Part shown: piece after piece, positions 1 through 12,598 of the stretch
Layout of the letters: every line of letters starts with the position of its first letter
How positions within the stretch are numbered: position 1 is the first letter of the stretch
DNA from: Pseudomonas marvdashtae
GTDB lineage: Bacteria > Pseudomonadota > Gammaproteobacteria > Pseudomonadales > Pseudomonadaceae
Direction of reading: 5' to 3'
Length of the DNA stretch: 64,000 nt
Assembly: GCF_014268655.2 (NCBI RefSeq)
Contig: NZ_JABWQX020000001.1
Coordinates: 1,332,001-1,396,000 of the forward strand
Made by a program: the position numbers and the translations under genes
The notes under the pieces: model-generated
Told to the model about the DNA's origin: nothing
What the model saw: the letters and a program-made list of their open reading frames with translations, nothing else
The model's database searches: none

Positions 1-1
1 G

Positions 2-592
2 ATCGAAGGCGCCGCCGAAGGCAACCTGGTGATTCTCGATTCCTGGCCAGGCCAGGCCCGTACCCTGTACGGCGACCATGATCGTTTTGTCGATACCTAC
101 TTCAAGACCTTCAGCGGCATGTACTTCACCGGTGACGGTGCGCGTCGCGACGAAGACGGCTACTACTGGATCACCGGTCGGGTGGATGACGTGCTGAACG
201 TGTCCGGCCATCGCATGGGCACCGCCGAGATCGAAAGCGCCATGGTCGCCCACCCGAAAGTCGCCGAAGCGGCGGTGGTGGGTGTGCCGCACGACATCAA
301 GGGGCAGGGCATTTATGTCTACGTCACCCTCAACGCCGGCGAAGAAACCAGCGAGGCCCTGCGCCTGGAGCTGAAGAACTGGGTGCGCAAGGAGATCGGG
401 CCGATTGCTTCGCCGGACGTGATCCAGTGGGCGCCAGGGCTGCCGAAAACCCGTTCCGGGAAGATCATGCGCCGTATCTTGCGCAAGATCGCCACGGCGG
501 AGTATGACGGGTTGGGTGATATCTCCACCCTGGCCGATCCGGGTGTGGTGGCGCATCTGATCGAGACGCACAAGACCATGAACGTGGCCTGA
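2..592 (+). CDS. acs: Acetyl-CoA synthetase, C-terminal part (5' truncated by window)
   Basis: The reading frame is already open at base 2 and ends at TGA 590-592, so only about the last 196 residues are present. Acs activates acetate to acetyl-CoA through acetyl-AMP. The visible part holds the end of the AMP-binding domain ([18 protein letters not shown], the hinge region) and the C-terminal lid. The lid carries [11 protein letters not shown], the conserved motif whose lysine is the known acetylation site in this family. A strong intrinsic terminator follows within 20 bases. In P. aeruginosa an acs gene also sits next to the aot operon, which supports the assignment. The promoter and N-terminus are outside the window. 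Confidence 0.95.
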   Translation: MEGAAEGNLVILDSWPGQARTLYGDHDRFVDTYFKTFSGMYFTGDGARRDEDGYYWITGRVDDVLNVSGHRMGTAEIESAMVAHPKVAEAAVVGVPHDIKGQGIYVYVTLNAGEETSEALRLELKNWVRKEIGPIASPDVIQWAPGLPKTRSGKIMRRILRKIATAEYDGLGDISTLADPGVVAHLIETHKTMNVA

Positions 593-610
593 CGGTCACC
601 AGTAACACCG

Positions 611-649
611 AAAAGCCCTGCCCGGTATTTGCCGGGTGGGGCTTTTTTT
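611..649 (+). terminator. Rho-independent terminator of acs
   Basis: A GC-rich hairpin (AAGCCCTGCCCGG / CCGGGTGGGGCTT with a short loop) is followed by a run of T. It begins 19 bases after the acs stop codon. Confidence 0.85.
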
Positions 650-693
650 ATGGTCGCTGGCGCGCACTATGTGAGCCGGGAGTGGGAGCGCCT

Positions 694-828
694 TTGTGGC
701 GAGGGAGCTTGCTCCCGCTGGGCTGCGCAGCGGCCCGAAAACCAGGCACCACGGTTATTCAGTCGTACCGTATCGGCCGGCCTACGACTGCTGCGCAGCC
801 GAGCGGGAGCAAGCTCCCTCGCCACAGG
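694..828. repeat. REPIN-like palindromic repeat pair (copy 1)
   Basis: The arm at 694-733 (TGTGGCGAGGGAGCTTGCTC...) is the inverse of the arm at 788-828, with a 54-base variable centre. Each arm also contains its own smaller palindrome (GGGAGCTTGCTCCC). Related pairs occur at 5527-5660 and 42453-42547. This is the architecture of Pseudomonas REP doublets (REPINs) mobilised by RAYT transposases. No RAYT gene is in the window. Confidence 0.8.
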
Positions 829-1144
829 GTTTTGTGTGTGGCTGGCATGGTCTGCGAATAAATATCGAGCTTCGTCGTCAGATGCTTCCGAGCGTTACCG
901 GTGTTTCGAAATGTGTAACCGAAGGCGCCACAACGGGGCGATGTGAAACGCCAAGCCCCGATATAGGGCGGCTCCAGGCGTCTCGGAAAACAAGCCGACA
1001 CGCTGTGCTTGCCGGATTAGAAGGGTTTGCGAATAATGGGCCCGCTATTTGCAGCATGGATCGGTTCCCTTTCTTTTGCTCTTGCATGATTTTGCGGGGC
1101 TGTCAATGTGCTCGAACAGCTTTCTCGGTGCTTCTGTAATTTGT
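829..1144. other. Intergenic, no gene recognised
   Basis: About 316 bases between the REPIN and the ArgR-like site of aotJ. Short open frames on both strands have no ribosome site or recognisable protein features. It probably holds only upstream regulatory DNA. Confidence 0.5.
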
Positions 1145-1187
1145 TGTCGCATTGAAGAAATATCGGCTTCGGGCCTGTCGTTAGAAT
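1145..1187 (+). promoter_or_regulatory. Putative ArgR half-site and aotJ promoter
   Basis: TGTCGC at 1145-1150 and AA at 1159-1160 match the Pseudomonas ArgR half-site pattern TGTCGC-N8-AA. A -10 like TAGAAT lies at 1182-1187. The 11-base core TTGTCGCATTG is repeated exactly in front of aruC at 5744-5754. A second half-site is only poorly visible. ArgR is known to activate both operons in P. aeruginosa, but the site here is inferred from sequence. Confidence 0.5.
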
Positions 1188-1326
1188 GCCGATCACTCGC
1201 TCGTCGTGGCTTGCGTTGAATAAACGTGAGCTTCCTAGGACGCAGCACCAAAGTTCGTTCCACCCATTCGCATATTGGGCTGTTGCTCACTCTGCCGTTT
1301 TCGCCCTTTACCGATGGAGTCCCAAG

Positions 1327-2100
1327 ATGAAGAAACTTGTGCTGCTTGGCGCCCTGGCACTGTCCGTGCTGTCCCTGCCGACCTTCGCCGATGAAAAACC
1401 GCTGAAGATCGGTATTGAAGCGGCTTACCCTCCGTTCGCCTCGAAAGCCCCGGACGGCAGCATCGTCGGCTTCGACTACGACATCGGCAATGCGCTGTGC
1501 GAAGAGATGAAAGTCAAGTGCGTGTGGGTCGAGCAAGAGTTCGACGGCCTGATTCCGGCGCTCAAGGTGCGCAAGATCGACGCGATCCTGTCGTCCATGT
1601 CGATCACTGAAGATCGCAAGAAGTCCGTTGATTTCACCAACAAGTACTACAACACCCCGGCTCGTCTGGTGATGAAGGCCGGTACCCAGGTCAGCGACGG
1701 CCTGGCTGAGCTCAAGGGCAAGAACATCGGCGTGCAGCGCGGTTCGATCCACGAGCGTTTCGCCCGTGAAGTCCTGGCCCCGCTGGGTGCCGAGATCAAG
1801 CCGTACGGTTCGCAGAACGAGATCTACCTGGACGTGTCCGCTGGCCGCCTCGACGGCACCGTGGCCGACGCTACGCTGCTTGATGACGGTTTCCTGAAGA
1901 CTGACGCGGGCAAGGGCTTTGCGTTCGTCGGTCCGGCCTTCACCGATGAGAAATACTTCGGCGATGGCATCGGTATCGCGGTTCGCAAGGGCGATGCGCT
2001 GAAAGGCAAAATCAACGACGCAATCGCTGCCATTCGCGAGAACGGCAAGTACAAGCAAATCCAGGACAAGTACTTCGCCTTCGATATCTACGGCAAGTAA
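1327..2100 (+). CDS. aotJ: Arginine/ornithine ABC transporter, periplasmic binding protein
   Basis: 257 residues. The start is set at ATG 1327, where [21 protein letters not shown] forms a signal peptide with likely cleavage after Ala21. An upstream extension to 1186 would bury this signal. The rest is a type II periplasmic binding fold of the lysine/arginine/ornithine/histidine family: [19 protein letters not shown] near the mature N-terminus, then [16 protein letters not shown] and [15 protein letters not shown]. It delivers basic amino acids to AotQMP, encoded just downstream. A terminator-like hairpin separates it from aotQ, consistent with the binding protein being made in excess. Confidence 0.93.
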   Translation: MKKLVLLGALALSVLSLPTFADEKPLKIGIEAAYPPFASKAPDGSIVGFDYDIGNALCEEMKVKCVWVEQEFDGLIPALKVRKIDAILSSMSITEDRKKSVDFTNKYYNTPARLVMKAGTQVSDGLAELKGKNIGVQRGSIHERFAREVLAPLGAEIKPYGSQNEIYLDVSAGRLDGTVADATLLDDGFLKTDAGKGFAFVGPAFTDEKYFGDGIGIAVRKGDALKGKINDAIAAIRENGKYKQIQDKYFAFDIYGK

Positions 2101-2121
2101 TTACGTCCCGCCACTCGTGCG

Positions 2122-2165
2122 AAATGGCGCAAGCAACAGGATCTCTGCGGTTTGCGCCATTTTTT
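2122..2165 (+). terminator. Terminator-like hairpin between aotJ and aotQ
   Basis: AAATGGCGCAA at 2122-2132 pairs perfectly with TTGCGCCATTT at 2152-2162 across a 19-base loop, and a short T run follows. It is likely a partial terminator or 3' stabiliser that lowers aotQMP relative to aotJ. That effect is inferred. Confidence 0.6.
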
Positions 2166-2190
2166 CATCCCACTTTCGAGGACCTGAATC

Positions 2191-2880
2191 ATGTTGAAAG
2201 GCTACGGGGCTGTCATCCTCGATGGCGCATGGTTGACGCTTCAGCTCGCCTTGTCGTCCATGGCCCTGGCCATCGTCCTGGGGTTGATTGGTGTCGCGTT
2301 GCGCCTCTCGCCGGTGCGTTGGCTGGCGTGGCTGGGCGACCTGTACTCGACGGTCATCCGGGGCATTCCCGACCTGGTGCTGATCCTGCTGATCTTCTAC
2401 GGCGGCCAGGACCTGATCAACCGCGTCGCGCCAATGCTCGGCTATGACGACTACATCGACCTGAATCCGCTAGCGGCCGGCATCGGCACCCTGGGTTTCA
2501 TTTTCGGTGCCTACCTGTCGGAAACTTTTCGCGGTGCATTCATGGCAATCCCCAAGGGGCAGGCCGAGGCGGGCTTGGCGTATGGCATGAATGGGTTCCA
2601 AGTGTTTTTCCGGGTCATGGTTCCGCAGATGATTCGCCTGGCGATCCCCGGGTTCACCAACAACTGGTTGGTGTTGACCAAGGCCACTGCACTGATTTCG
2701 GTGGTGGGCCTGCAAGACATGATGTTCAAGGCCAAGCAGGCGGCGGATGCCACCCGCGAACCTTTCACCTTCTTCCTGGCAGTGGCGGCGATGTACCTGG
2801 TGATTACCAGTGTCTCGTTGTTGGCATTGCGTCACCTTGAGAAGCGCTACTCGGTAGGCGTAAGGGCGGCTGATCTATGA
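2191..2880 (+). CDS. aotQ: Arginine/ornithine ABC transporter permease
   Basis: 229 residues, an inner-membrane permease of the HisQM family for polar amino acids. It has several hydrophobic segments (for example residues 15-40 and 190-215). The EAA loop (QAEAGLAYGMNGFQVFFRVMVPQMIRLAIPG, residues ~123-153) contacts the ATPase. It overlaps aotM by 4 bases (ATGA at 2877-2880), so the two permeases are translationally coupled and should form a heterodimer. The ATG at 2191 follows a GAGGACC-type ribosome site. Confidence 0.92.
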   Translation: MLKGYGAVILDGAWLTLQLALSSMALAIVLGLIGVALRLSPVRWLAWLGDLYSTVIRGIPDLVLILLIFYGGQDLINRVAPMLGYDDYIDLNPLAAGIGTLGFIFGAYLSETFRGAFMAIPKGQAEAGLAYGMNGFQVFFRVMVPQMIRLAIPGFTNNWLVLTKATALISVVGLQDMMFKAKQAADATREPFTFFLAVAAMYLVITSVSLLALRHLEKRYSVGVRAADL

Positions 2881-3575
2881 TCTTCGACTACAACGTCATC
2901 TATGAAGCCTTGCCGCTGTACTTCAGCGGCCTGCTCACCACCCTGAAGCTGTTGGCCCTGTCGCTGTTCTTTGGTCTGTTGGCCGCGCTGCCCCTGGGGT
3001 TGATGCGGGTGTCTAAGCAGCCGATCGTCAACATGACGGCGTGGCTCTACACCTACGTGATCCGCGGCACGCCGATGCTGGTGCAGTTGTTCCTGATCTA
3101 CTACGGGTTGGCGCAATTCGAAGCCGTGCGCGAGAGCTTCCTCTGGCCGTGGCTGTCCAGCGCGACGTTCTGCGCGTGCCTGGCGTTCGCCATCAACACC
3201 AGCGCCTACACCGCGGAAATCATCGCCGGCAGCCTGCGGGCCACGCCCAACGGCGAGATCGAGGCGGCCAAGGCCATGGGCATGTCGCGCTACAAGCTGT
3301 ATCGCCGGATCCTGCTGCCGTCGGCCCTGCGCCGGGCGCTGCCGCAATACAGCAACGAAGTGATCATGATGCTGCAGACCACCAGTCTCGCGTCCATCGT
3401 GACCCTGATCGACATCACGGGTGCCGCGCGCACGGTGAATGCGCAGTACTACTTGCCGTTCGAGGCTTACATCACGGCCGGCGTTTTCTACCTGTGCCTG
3501 ACCTTCATCCTGGTGCGCCTGTTCAAGTTGGCCGAGCGCCGCTGGCTGGGTTACCTGGCCCCGCGCAAGCACTGA
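2877..3575 (+). CDS. aotM: Arginine/ornithine ABC transporter permease
   Basis: 232 residues, the second HisQM-family permease of the importer. The start overlaps the aotQ stop (ATGA). The EAA motif is at residues ~125-145 (EIEAAKAMGMSRYKLYRRIL) and there are about five membrane segments. The family signature YVIRGTPMLVQLFLIYYG is at residues ~59-76. In P. aeruginosa an additional gene is reported between aotM and aotP. Here only 56 bases separate them, so that gene is absent. Confidence 0.92.
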   Translation: MIFDYNVIYEALPLYFSGLLTTLKLLALSLFFGLLAALPLGLMRVSKQPIVNMTAWLYTYVIRGTPMLVQLFLIYYGLAQFEAVRESFLWPWLSSATFCACLAFAINTSAYTAEIIAGSLRATPNGEIEAAKAMGMSRYKLYRRILLPSALRRALPQYSNEVIMMLQTTSLASIVTLIDITGAARTVNAQYYLPFEAYITAGVFYLCLTFILVRLFKLAERRWLGYLAPRKH

Positions 3576-3631
3576 TAACGCATCGATCCGATCGACTGCT
3601 CAACGATTGACGTTTTGTGAGAACCGACCGC

Positions 3632-4396
3632 ATGTACAAGCTTGAAGTCCAAGACCTGCATAAACGCTATGGCAGTCACGAAGTGCTCAAGGGCGTGTCC
3701 CTGAAAGCCGCCGCTGGCGACGTGATCAGCATCATCGGCTCCAGTGGCTCCGGCAAGAGCACCTTCCTGCGTTGCATCAACTTGCTTGAGCAGCCCCATG
3801 CCGGCAAGATCCTGCTCAATAACGAAGAGCTGAAGCTGGTCGCCGGTAAGGATGGCGCCATGAAGGCCGCGGATCCCAAGCAGTTGCAGCGCATGCGTTC
3901 GCGGCTGTCGATGGTGTTCCAGCATTTCAACCTGTGGTCCCATATGACCGCGCTGGAAAACATCATGGAAGCGCCGGTGCATGTATTGGGCGTGGCCAAG
4001 GCCGAGGCTCGCGAAAAGGCTGAGCACTATTTGAACAAGGTCGGCGTGGCGCACCGCAAGGACGCCTACCCGGGTCACATGTCCGGCGGCGAGCAGCAGC
4101 GCGTGGCGATTGCCCGTGCGCTGGCGATGGAGCCTGAGGTGATGTTGTTCGACGAGCCGACCTCGGCCCTTGACCCGGAGCTGGTGGGCGACGTGCTCAA
4201 GGTGATGCAGGCCCTGGCCCTGGAAGGCCGGACCATGGTGGTAGTGACGCATGAGATGGGTTTTGCCCGCGAAGTGTCGAACCAACTGGTGTTCCTGCAC
4301 AAAGGCATCGTCGAAGAAAGCGGCAACCCGCGCGAAGTGCTGGTCAATCCGCAATCGGAGCGCCTGCAACAATTCTTGTCGGGCAGCCTCAAGTAA
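3632..4396 (+). CDS. aotP: Arginine/ornithine ABC transporter ATPase
   Basis: 254 residues, the cytoplasmic ATPase that powers AotQM. Walker A GSSGSGKST is near residue 39, the signature MSGGEQQRVAIARA near 151, Walker B VMLFDEPTSALDPE near 171 and the H-loop VVVTHEMGFA near 204. The ATG at 3632 (MYKLEVQDL) is preferred over the GTG at 3617 because family members begin here. It is the last transporter gene before argR, which follows after 113 bases. Confidence 0.93.
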   Translation: MYKLEVQDLHKRYGSHEVLKGVSLKAAAGDVISIIGSSGSGKSTFLRCINLLEQPHAGKILLNNEELKLVAGKDGAMKAADPKQLQRMRSRLSMVFQHFNLWSHMTALENIMEAPVHVLGVAKAEAREKAEHYLNKVGVAHRKDAYPGHMSGGEQQRVAIARALAMEPEVMLFDEPTSALDPELVGDVLKVMQALALEGRTMVVVTHEMGFAREVSNQLVFLHKGIVEESGNPREVLVNPQSERLQQFLSGSLK

Positions 4397-4509
4397 TTGC
4401 TCCCGTTACGCACCTGATTTGGATCATGCTGCGCGCCATGCGCCAGATGGTCTAATTTGGTTGCAGCCGCTTTTGGCTTTAACACTGTTTTTGCTTCGGA
4501 TTGCCCGCC

Positions 4510-5490
4510 ATGACTGCCCATCGAATAGGTTTCCTGATTTGGCCCAGCACAAAAGCCTTGACGCTGGCGCTGGCCGAGGAGGCCTTGCGCGTTGCTCAGC
4601 GAGTGCATCCGGACGTGGTCTACGAACTGTCGTTCCTGCAAGCCGAGCCGCCAGCCGAAGGCGCGTGGCAGTTACCGGGCGAGCCTTGGGCCGGCAAGCT
4701 CGAGGGCTTGCAGAAGCTGTTCCTGCTGGCGGATGAGCCACCGACCGCGCTGGCCTCGCCGCTGAGCAGTGCACTCAAGCAACTGGTGCGTGCCGGTTGT
4801 GTCATCGGTGGCCTGTCTGCCGGTGTCTATCCGCTGGCTCAGTTGGGCTTGCTTGACGGTTATCGCGCCGCCGTGCATTGGCGCTGGCAGGACGATTTCT
4901 CCGAGCGCTTTCCCAAGGTCATCGCCACCAGCCACCTGTTTGACTGGGATCGTGATCGCCTGAGCGCTTGCGGCGGCATGTCGGTGCTCGACCTGTTGCT
5001 GGCGGTGCTGGCCCGGGATCACGGTGCGGAACTGGCGGGTGCGGTGTCGGAAGAGCTGGTGGTCGAGCGCATTCGCGAGGGCGGCGAGCGCCAGCGCATC
5101 CCGTTGCAGAACCGCCTCGGCTCCAGCCATCCAAAGCTCACCCAGGCGGTGCTGCTGATGGAGGCCAACATCGAAGAGCCGCTGACCACCGACGAAATCG
5201 CCCAGCATGTGTGCGTATCGCGCCGGCAACTGGAGCGGATCTTCAAGCAATACCTCAACCGCGTGCCGAGCCAGTATTACTTGGAGCTGCGCCTGAACAA
5301 GGCGCGGCAGATGTTGATGCAGACCAGCAAATCCATCATCCAGATCGGCCTGTCCTGCGGGTTCTCCTCGGGGCCGCATTTCTCCAGCGCCTATCGCAAC
5401 TTCTTCGGCGCCACGCCACGGGAAGACCGCAACCAGCGCCGCAGCAGCAGCCCGTTCGAATTGTCCTCGGTGCCGTCCGAGCGGGGCTAG
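4510..5490 (+). CDS. argR: Arginine-responsive transcriptional regulator ArgR (AraC/XylS family)
   Basis: 326 residues. Residues ~5-190 form a DJ-1/PfpI-like (class I glutamine amidotransferase-like) sensing domain with GGLSAGVYPLAQLGLL at the nucleophile-elbow position. Residues ~215-310 are a double helix-turn-helix of the AraC type (TTDEIAQHVCVSRRQLERIF, then SIIQIGLSCGFSSGPHFSSAYR). This architecture is that of Pseudomonas ArgR, not the hexameric E. coli ArgR. ArgR represses arginine synthesis and activates uptake and the succinyltransferase pathway, matching its place between aot and aru. The start is ATG 4510 (MTAHRIGFLIWPST). Confidence 0.93.
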   Translation: MTAHRIGFLIWPSTKALTLALAEEALRVAQRVHPDVVYELSFLQAEPPAEGAWQLPGEPWAGKLEGLQKLFLLADEPPTALASPLSSALKQLVRAGCVIGGLSAGVYPLAQLGLLDGYRAAVHWRWQDDFSERFPKVIATSHLFDWDRDRLSACGGMSVLDLLLAVLARDHGAELAGAVSEELVVERIREGGERQRIPLQNRLGSSHPKLTQAVLLMEANIEEPLTTDEIAQHVCVSRRQLERIFKQYLNRVPSQYYLELRLNKARQMLMQTSKSIIQIGLSCGFSSGPHFSSAYRNFFGATPREDRNQRRSSSPFELSSVPSERG

Positions 5491-5526
5491 GTCTGGCGCA
5501 ACCCCTTTATAAGTAGGGCATGTAAC

Positions 5527-5660
5527 CCTGTGGCGAGGGGATTTATCCCCGCTGGGGTGCGAAGCAGCCCCATTCAACGCGTTGGGTCAGGAATAAAACG
5601 GTTGGCAGCTTTTACGACTGCTGCGCAGCCGAACGGGGATAAATCCCCTCGCCACAGGGT
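5527..5660. repeat. REPIN-like palindromic repeat pair (copy 2)
   Basis: CCTGTGGCGAGGGGATTTAT at the left end is the inverse of the right end (ATAAATCCCCTCGCCACAGG). The outer arms are nearly identical to copy 3 at 42453 and a subtype different from copy 1 at 694. It lies between argR and the aruC promoter and may act as the 3' boundary of argR mRNA. Confidence 0.82.
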
Positions 5661-5744
5661 GTGCTTTGCATGGCCGAGGGAAATGTGGATGCAGGCGCCT
5701 CAAATACACCGGCAACGTTTAAACTGCGCCTTTGCGACGCTATT

Positions 5745-7110
<1,366 letters not shown>

Positions 7111-7131
7111 TTCGCCAGTCCGAACCGACTC

Positions 7132-7180
7132 CAATGAATGAGCGGCGCGCTGCCGCTCATTCATTGAGTATTTTTTCTCT
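7132..7180 (+). terminator. Strong terminator-like hairpin between aruC and aruF
   Basis: A perfect 15-bp stem (7132-7146 with 7152-7166; arm CAATGAATGAGCGGC, loop GCGCT) is followed by a T6 run at 7171-7176. This is a textbook intrinsic terminator inside what is usually described as one operon, so aruC may be expressed more highly than the genes behind it. Confidence 0.85.
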
Positions 7181-7231
7181 GTGTATCGGCCTCGCGGTCG
7201 ACCCGTTTATTTCAAGTTAAGGAGTGACACC

Positions 7232-8251
7232 ATGCTGGTGATGCGCCCCGCGCAAATGGCTGATCTGGGCGAGGTACAGCGTCTGGCTGCGGACAGTCCG
7301 ATCGGTGTCACTTCCTTGCCGGATGACGTGGAACGCCTGAGCGACAAGATCGCCGCAAGCGAAGCCTCGTTCTCCGCCGAAGTCAGTTTCAACGGCGAGG
7401 AGAGTTATTTCTTCGTCCTCGAAGACACCGCCACCGGCAAGTTGGTGGGCTGTTCGGCCATCGTCGCGTCGGCCGGCTATTCCGAGCCGTTCTACAGTTT
7501 TCGCAACGAGACCTTCGTCCATGCGTCCCGCGAGCTGAAGATCCACAACAAGATCCACGTCCTTTCCCAGTGCCACGACCTGACCGGCAACAGCCTGTTG
7601 ACGAGTTTCTACGTGGTGCCGGAACTGGTCGGGTCGCCGTGGGCGGAGCTTAATTCCCGCGGCCGCCTGCTGTTCGTCGCCAGCCATCCGGAGCGGTTCG
7701 CCGACTCGGTGGTGACCGAGATCGTCGGCTACAGCGATGAGAATGGCGACTCGCCGTTCTGGGACGCCATCGGCCGCAACTTCTTCGACCTCAACTACGC
7801 CGCCGCCGAGCGTTTGTGCGGGCTGAAAAGCCGCACCTTCCTTGCTGAGCTGATGCCGCATTACCCGATCTATGTGCCGCTGTTGCCGGATGCCGCCCAG
7901 GAAGCCATGGGCCAGGTTCATCCACGGGCGCAGATCACCTTCGACATCCTGATGCGCGAAGGTTTCGAGACCGATCACTACATCGATATCTTCGACGGCG
8001 GCCCGACCCTGCATGCGCGCGTTTCGGGCATCCGTTCGATTGCCCAGAGCCGCGTGGTGCCGGTCAAGATCGGCGAGCCGGTCAAGGGTGCCGGCCGCCA
8101 ATACCTGGTGGCCAACGCCCAGTTGCAGGATTACCGCGCCGTGCTGCTTGAGCTCGATTACGCGCCGGGCAAGCCAGTGACCCTGGACATGGAAGCGGCC
8201 GAAGCCTTGGGCGTCGGCGAGGGCGCCAGCGTGCGCCTGGTAGCGGTTTAA
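7232..8251 (+). CDS. aruF: Arginine N-succinyltransferase, alpha subunit
   Basis: 339 residues, AstA family (an acyltransferase of the GNAT-like fold). It transfers succinyl from succinyl-CoA to the alpha-amino group of arginine. The start MLVMRPAQMADL at ATG 7232 has an AAGGAG site. Family motifs include GNSLLTSFYV, SPFWDAIGRNFF and GQVHPRAQ. In Pseudomonas the enzyme is a heteromer of AruF and AruG, the next gene. The two paralogues are clearly similar along their whole length and arose by tandem duplication. Confidence 0.93.
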   Translation: MLVMRPAQMADLGEVQRLAADSPIGVTSLPDDVERLSDKIAASEASFSAEVSFNGEESYFFVLEDTATGKLVGCSAIVASAGYSEPFYSFRNETFVHASRELKIHNKIHVLSQCHDLTGNSLLTSFYVVPELVGSPWAELNSRGRLLFVASHPERFADSVVTEIVGYSDENGDSPFWDAIGRNFFDLNYAAAERLCGLKSRTFLAELMPHYPIYVPLLPDAAQEAMGQVHPRAQITFDILMREGFETDHYIDIFDGGPTLHARVSGIRSIAQSRVVPVKIGEPVKGAGRQYLVANAQLQDYRAVLLELDYAPGKPVTLDMEAAEALGVGEGASVRLVAV

Positions 8252-8304
8252 CGCCTTAAGCTGAGTTTCGCGGGTGGCGTGAGCGGCCCGTTTGAGGAGA
8301 TAGC

Positions 8305-10796
<2,492 letters not shown>

Positions 10797-10800
10797 AACC

Positions 10801-10826
10801 GCTATCGCGGGTTCGCTCGCGATAGC
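10801..10826. repeat. Intercistronic hairpin between aruD and aruB
   Basis: GCTATCGCG and CGCGATAGC flank an 8-base loop. It has no T run, so it is more likely an mRNA stabiliser or a REP fragment than a terminator. Confidence 0.55.
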
Positions 10827-10882
10827 CGCGCCGTAGTTGTTATTGATGCCTATAAAAAACAGATTCTCGTGGAGCCTCGCTG

Positions 10883-12229
10883 ATGAAATCCTATGAAGTC
10901 AACTTTGACGGTCTAGTGGGGCCGACCCATAACTACGGCGGGCTCTCCTACGGCAACGTTGCGTCCCAGAGCAACAGCCAGCAGTCGTCCAACCCCAAGG
11001 AAGCGGCGCTGCAGGGCCTGGCGAAAATGAAGGCGCTGATGGAAATGGGTTTCCAGCAAGGTGTGCTGGCGCCACAGGAGCGTCCGGACGTGGGGGCCCT
11101 GCGTCGGTTGGGTTTTTCCGGCAGCGATGCCCAGGTCATCCAGCAGGCGGCGAAGGAAGCGATGCCGCTGCTCGTCGCCAGTTGCTCGGCCTCGAGCATG
11201 TGGGTCGCGAATGCCGCCACCGTCAGCCCAAGTGCCGACACCGCCGACGGCCGCGTGCATTTCACCGCCGCCAACCTCAATTGCAAATACCACCGCAGCA
11301 TCGAACACCCGACCACCAGCCGTGTGCTCGGAGCGATGTTTGCCGACCAGCAGCACTTCGCTCATCACGCTGCCTTGCCGGCGGTGGCGCAGTTCGGCGA
11401 TGAAGGCGCGGCCAACCACACGCGTTTCTGCCGCGCCTATGGTGAGGCTGGTGTCGAATTCTTTGTGTTCGGTCGCAGTGCTTTCGACAGCCGTTATCCA
11501 TCGCCGCACAAATACCCGGCGCGCCAGACCCTCGAGGCGTCCCGCGCGGTCGCCCGCCTGCATGGCTTGAGCGAAGAGGGCGTGGTGTACGCCCAACAGA
11601 ATCCGGCGGTGATCGACCAGGGCGTTTTCCACAACGATGTAATCGCGGTGGGCAACGGCGAGGTGCTGTTCTATCACGAGGACGCATTCCTCGAGACCGA
11701 GAAGATGCTGGCCGAACTGAGCAGCAAACTTGCCAAGGTTGGTGGGAAATTCCAGTCGGTGTGCGTGCCGCGTTCGGCCGTTACCGTCGATGATGCGGTG
11801 CGTTCCTACCTGTTCAATAGCCAATTGCTGTCGCGTCCCGACGGTTCGATGCTGCTGATCGTGCCGGAGGAATGCCGCGGCAACGAACGCGTCTGGCAAT
11901 ACCTGCAAGGCCTGACCGGCGCTGGCGGCGTGATCCGCGAAGTGAAGGTCTTCGACCTCAAGCAAAGCATGCAGAACGGTGGTGGCCCGGCGTGCCTGCG
12001 GTTGCGCGTGGCGCTGAACGAAACCGAGCTGGCGGCGGTGAATCCAGGGGTTATCATGACCGCGCCGCTGTACGATTCGCTGACCCACTGGGTCGATCGC
12101 CACTACCGCGACCGGATGACCGAAAACGACCTGGCGGACCCGCAATTGCTGCTTGAATGTCGGTCGGCACTGGATGAACTGACACAAATCCTTAAACTTG
12201 GCTCGGTTTATCCCTTCCAGATCAATTGA
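10883..12229 (+). CDS. aruB: N-succinylarginine dihydrolase
   Basis: 448 residues, AstB (amidinotransferase-fold superfamily). It hydrolyses succinylarginine to succinylornithine, CO2 and two ammonia. Visible: the N-terminal [40 protein letters not shown] in the middle, and the C-terminal catalytic cysteine in [15 protein letters not shown]. The length equals that of the family. The start ATG 10883 is preceded by GTGGAGCC. Confidence 0.95.
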   Translation: MKSYEVNFDGLVGPTHNYGGLSYGNVASQSNSQQSSNPKEAALQGLAKMKALMEMGFQQGVLAPQERPDVGALRRLGFSGSDAQVIQQAAKEAMPLLVASCSASSMWVANAATVSPSADTADGRVHFTAANLNCKYHRSIEHPTTSRVLGAMFADQQHFAHHAALPAVAQFGDEGAANHTRFCRAYGEAGVEFFVFGRSAFDSRYPSPHKYPARQTLEASRAVARLHGLSEEGVVYAQQNPAVIDQGVFHNDVIAVGNGEVLFYHEDAFLETEKMLAELSSKLAKVGGKFQSVCVPRSAVTVDDAVRSYLFNSQLLSRPDGSMLLIVPEECRGNERVWQYLQGLTGAGGVIREVKVFDLKQSMQNGGGPACLRLRVALNETELAAVNPGVIMTAPLYDSLTHWVDRHYRDRMTENDLADPQLLLECRSALDELTQILKLGSVYPFQIN

Positions 12230-12298
12230 AAGCGCGCGCGACCTGACTACAGTCAAAGCAGGGCGCGTTGCCTTATCCCCAGACGAGAATGTAAAGAC

Positions 12299-12586
12299 AT
12301 GAGCGATACCCTGCAGCTGATCCTTGAAGACACCGACGGCACGCAACTGGAAACTTCCTGCACGCGCGTCGCAGTGATGTGGCAAGGCAAGGAACTGTGG
12401 ATCCAGCAGGATGGCCGCGGCCAGTTGCTGATCGGCGTCGACGTCGAAGAAGGGGATGAGGAATACGCCAACCTGCTGCTGCGTCCATTGGCGACCAACC
12501 TGGTCAGCCTGCAACTGGAAATGGAACCGGCCGACGTCGGCGATGATGACCATGTCCATGGCCCGGATTGCGGCCACGACCATTAA
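12299..12586 (+). CDS. Small acidic protein with His/Asp-rich tail, aru cluster
   Basis: 95 residues of unknown function, held in the same place (between aruB and aruE) in other Pseudomonas as far as remembered. It is acidic, predicted soluble, without a signal peptide. The last 14 residues (DDDHVHGPDCGHDH) hold four His, one Cys and five Asp, suggesting metal binding. It follows aruB by 69 bases and precedes aruE by 12, so it is co-transcribed. A role in zinc supply to the zinc enzyme AruE is only a guess. Confidence 0.85.
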   Translation: MSDTLQLILEDTDGTQLETSCTRVAVMWQGKELWIQQDGRGQLLIGVDVEEGDEEYANLLLRPLATNLVSLQLEMEPADVGDDDHVHGPDCGHDH

Positions 12587-12598
12587 GGAACCCGCGCT

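Noticed and set aside
629..1139. Several plus-strand open frames between acs and aotJ
   Set aside because: They run through the terminator and REPIN, lack ribosome sites and have no protein-like features.
1045..2058. 337-codon minus-strand frame opposite aotJ
   Set aside because: It is a mirror of the high-GC aotJ coding strand; the composition (His/Gln/Arg rich) is typical of shadow frames.
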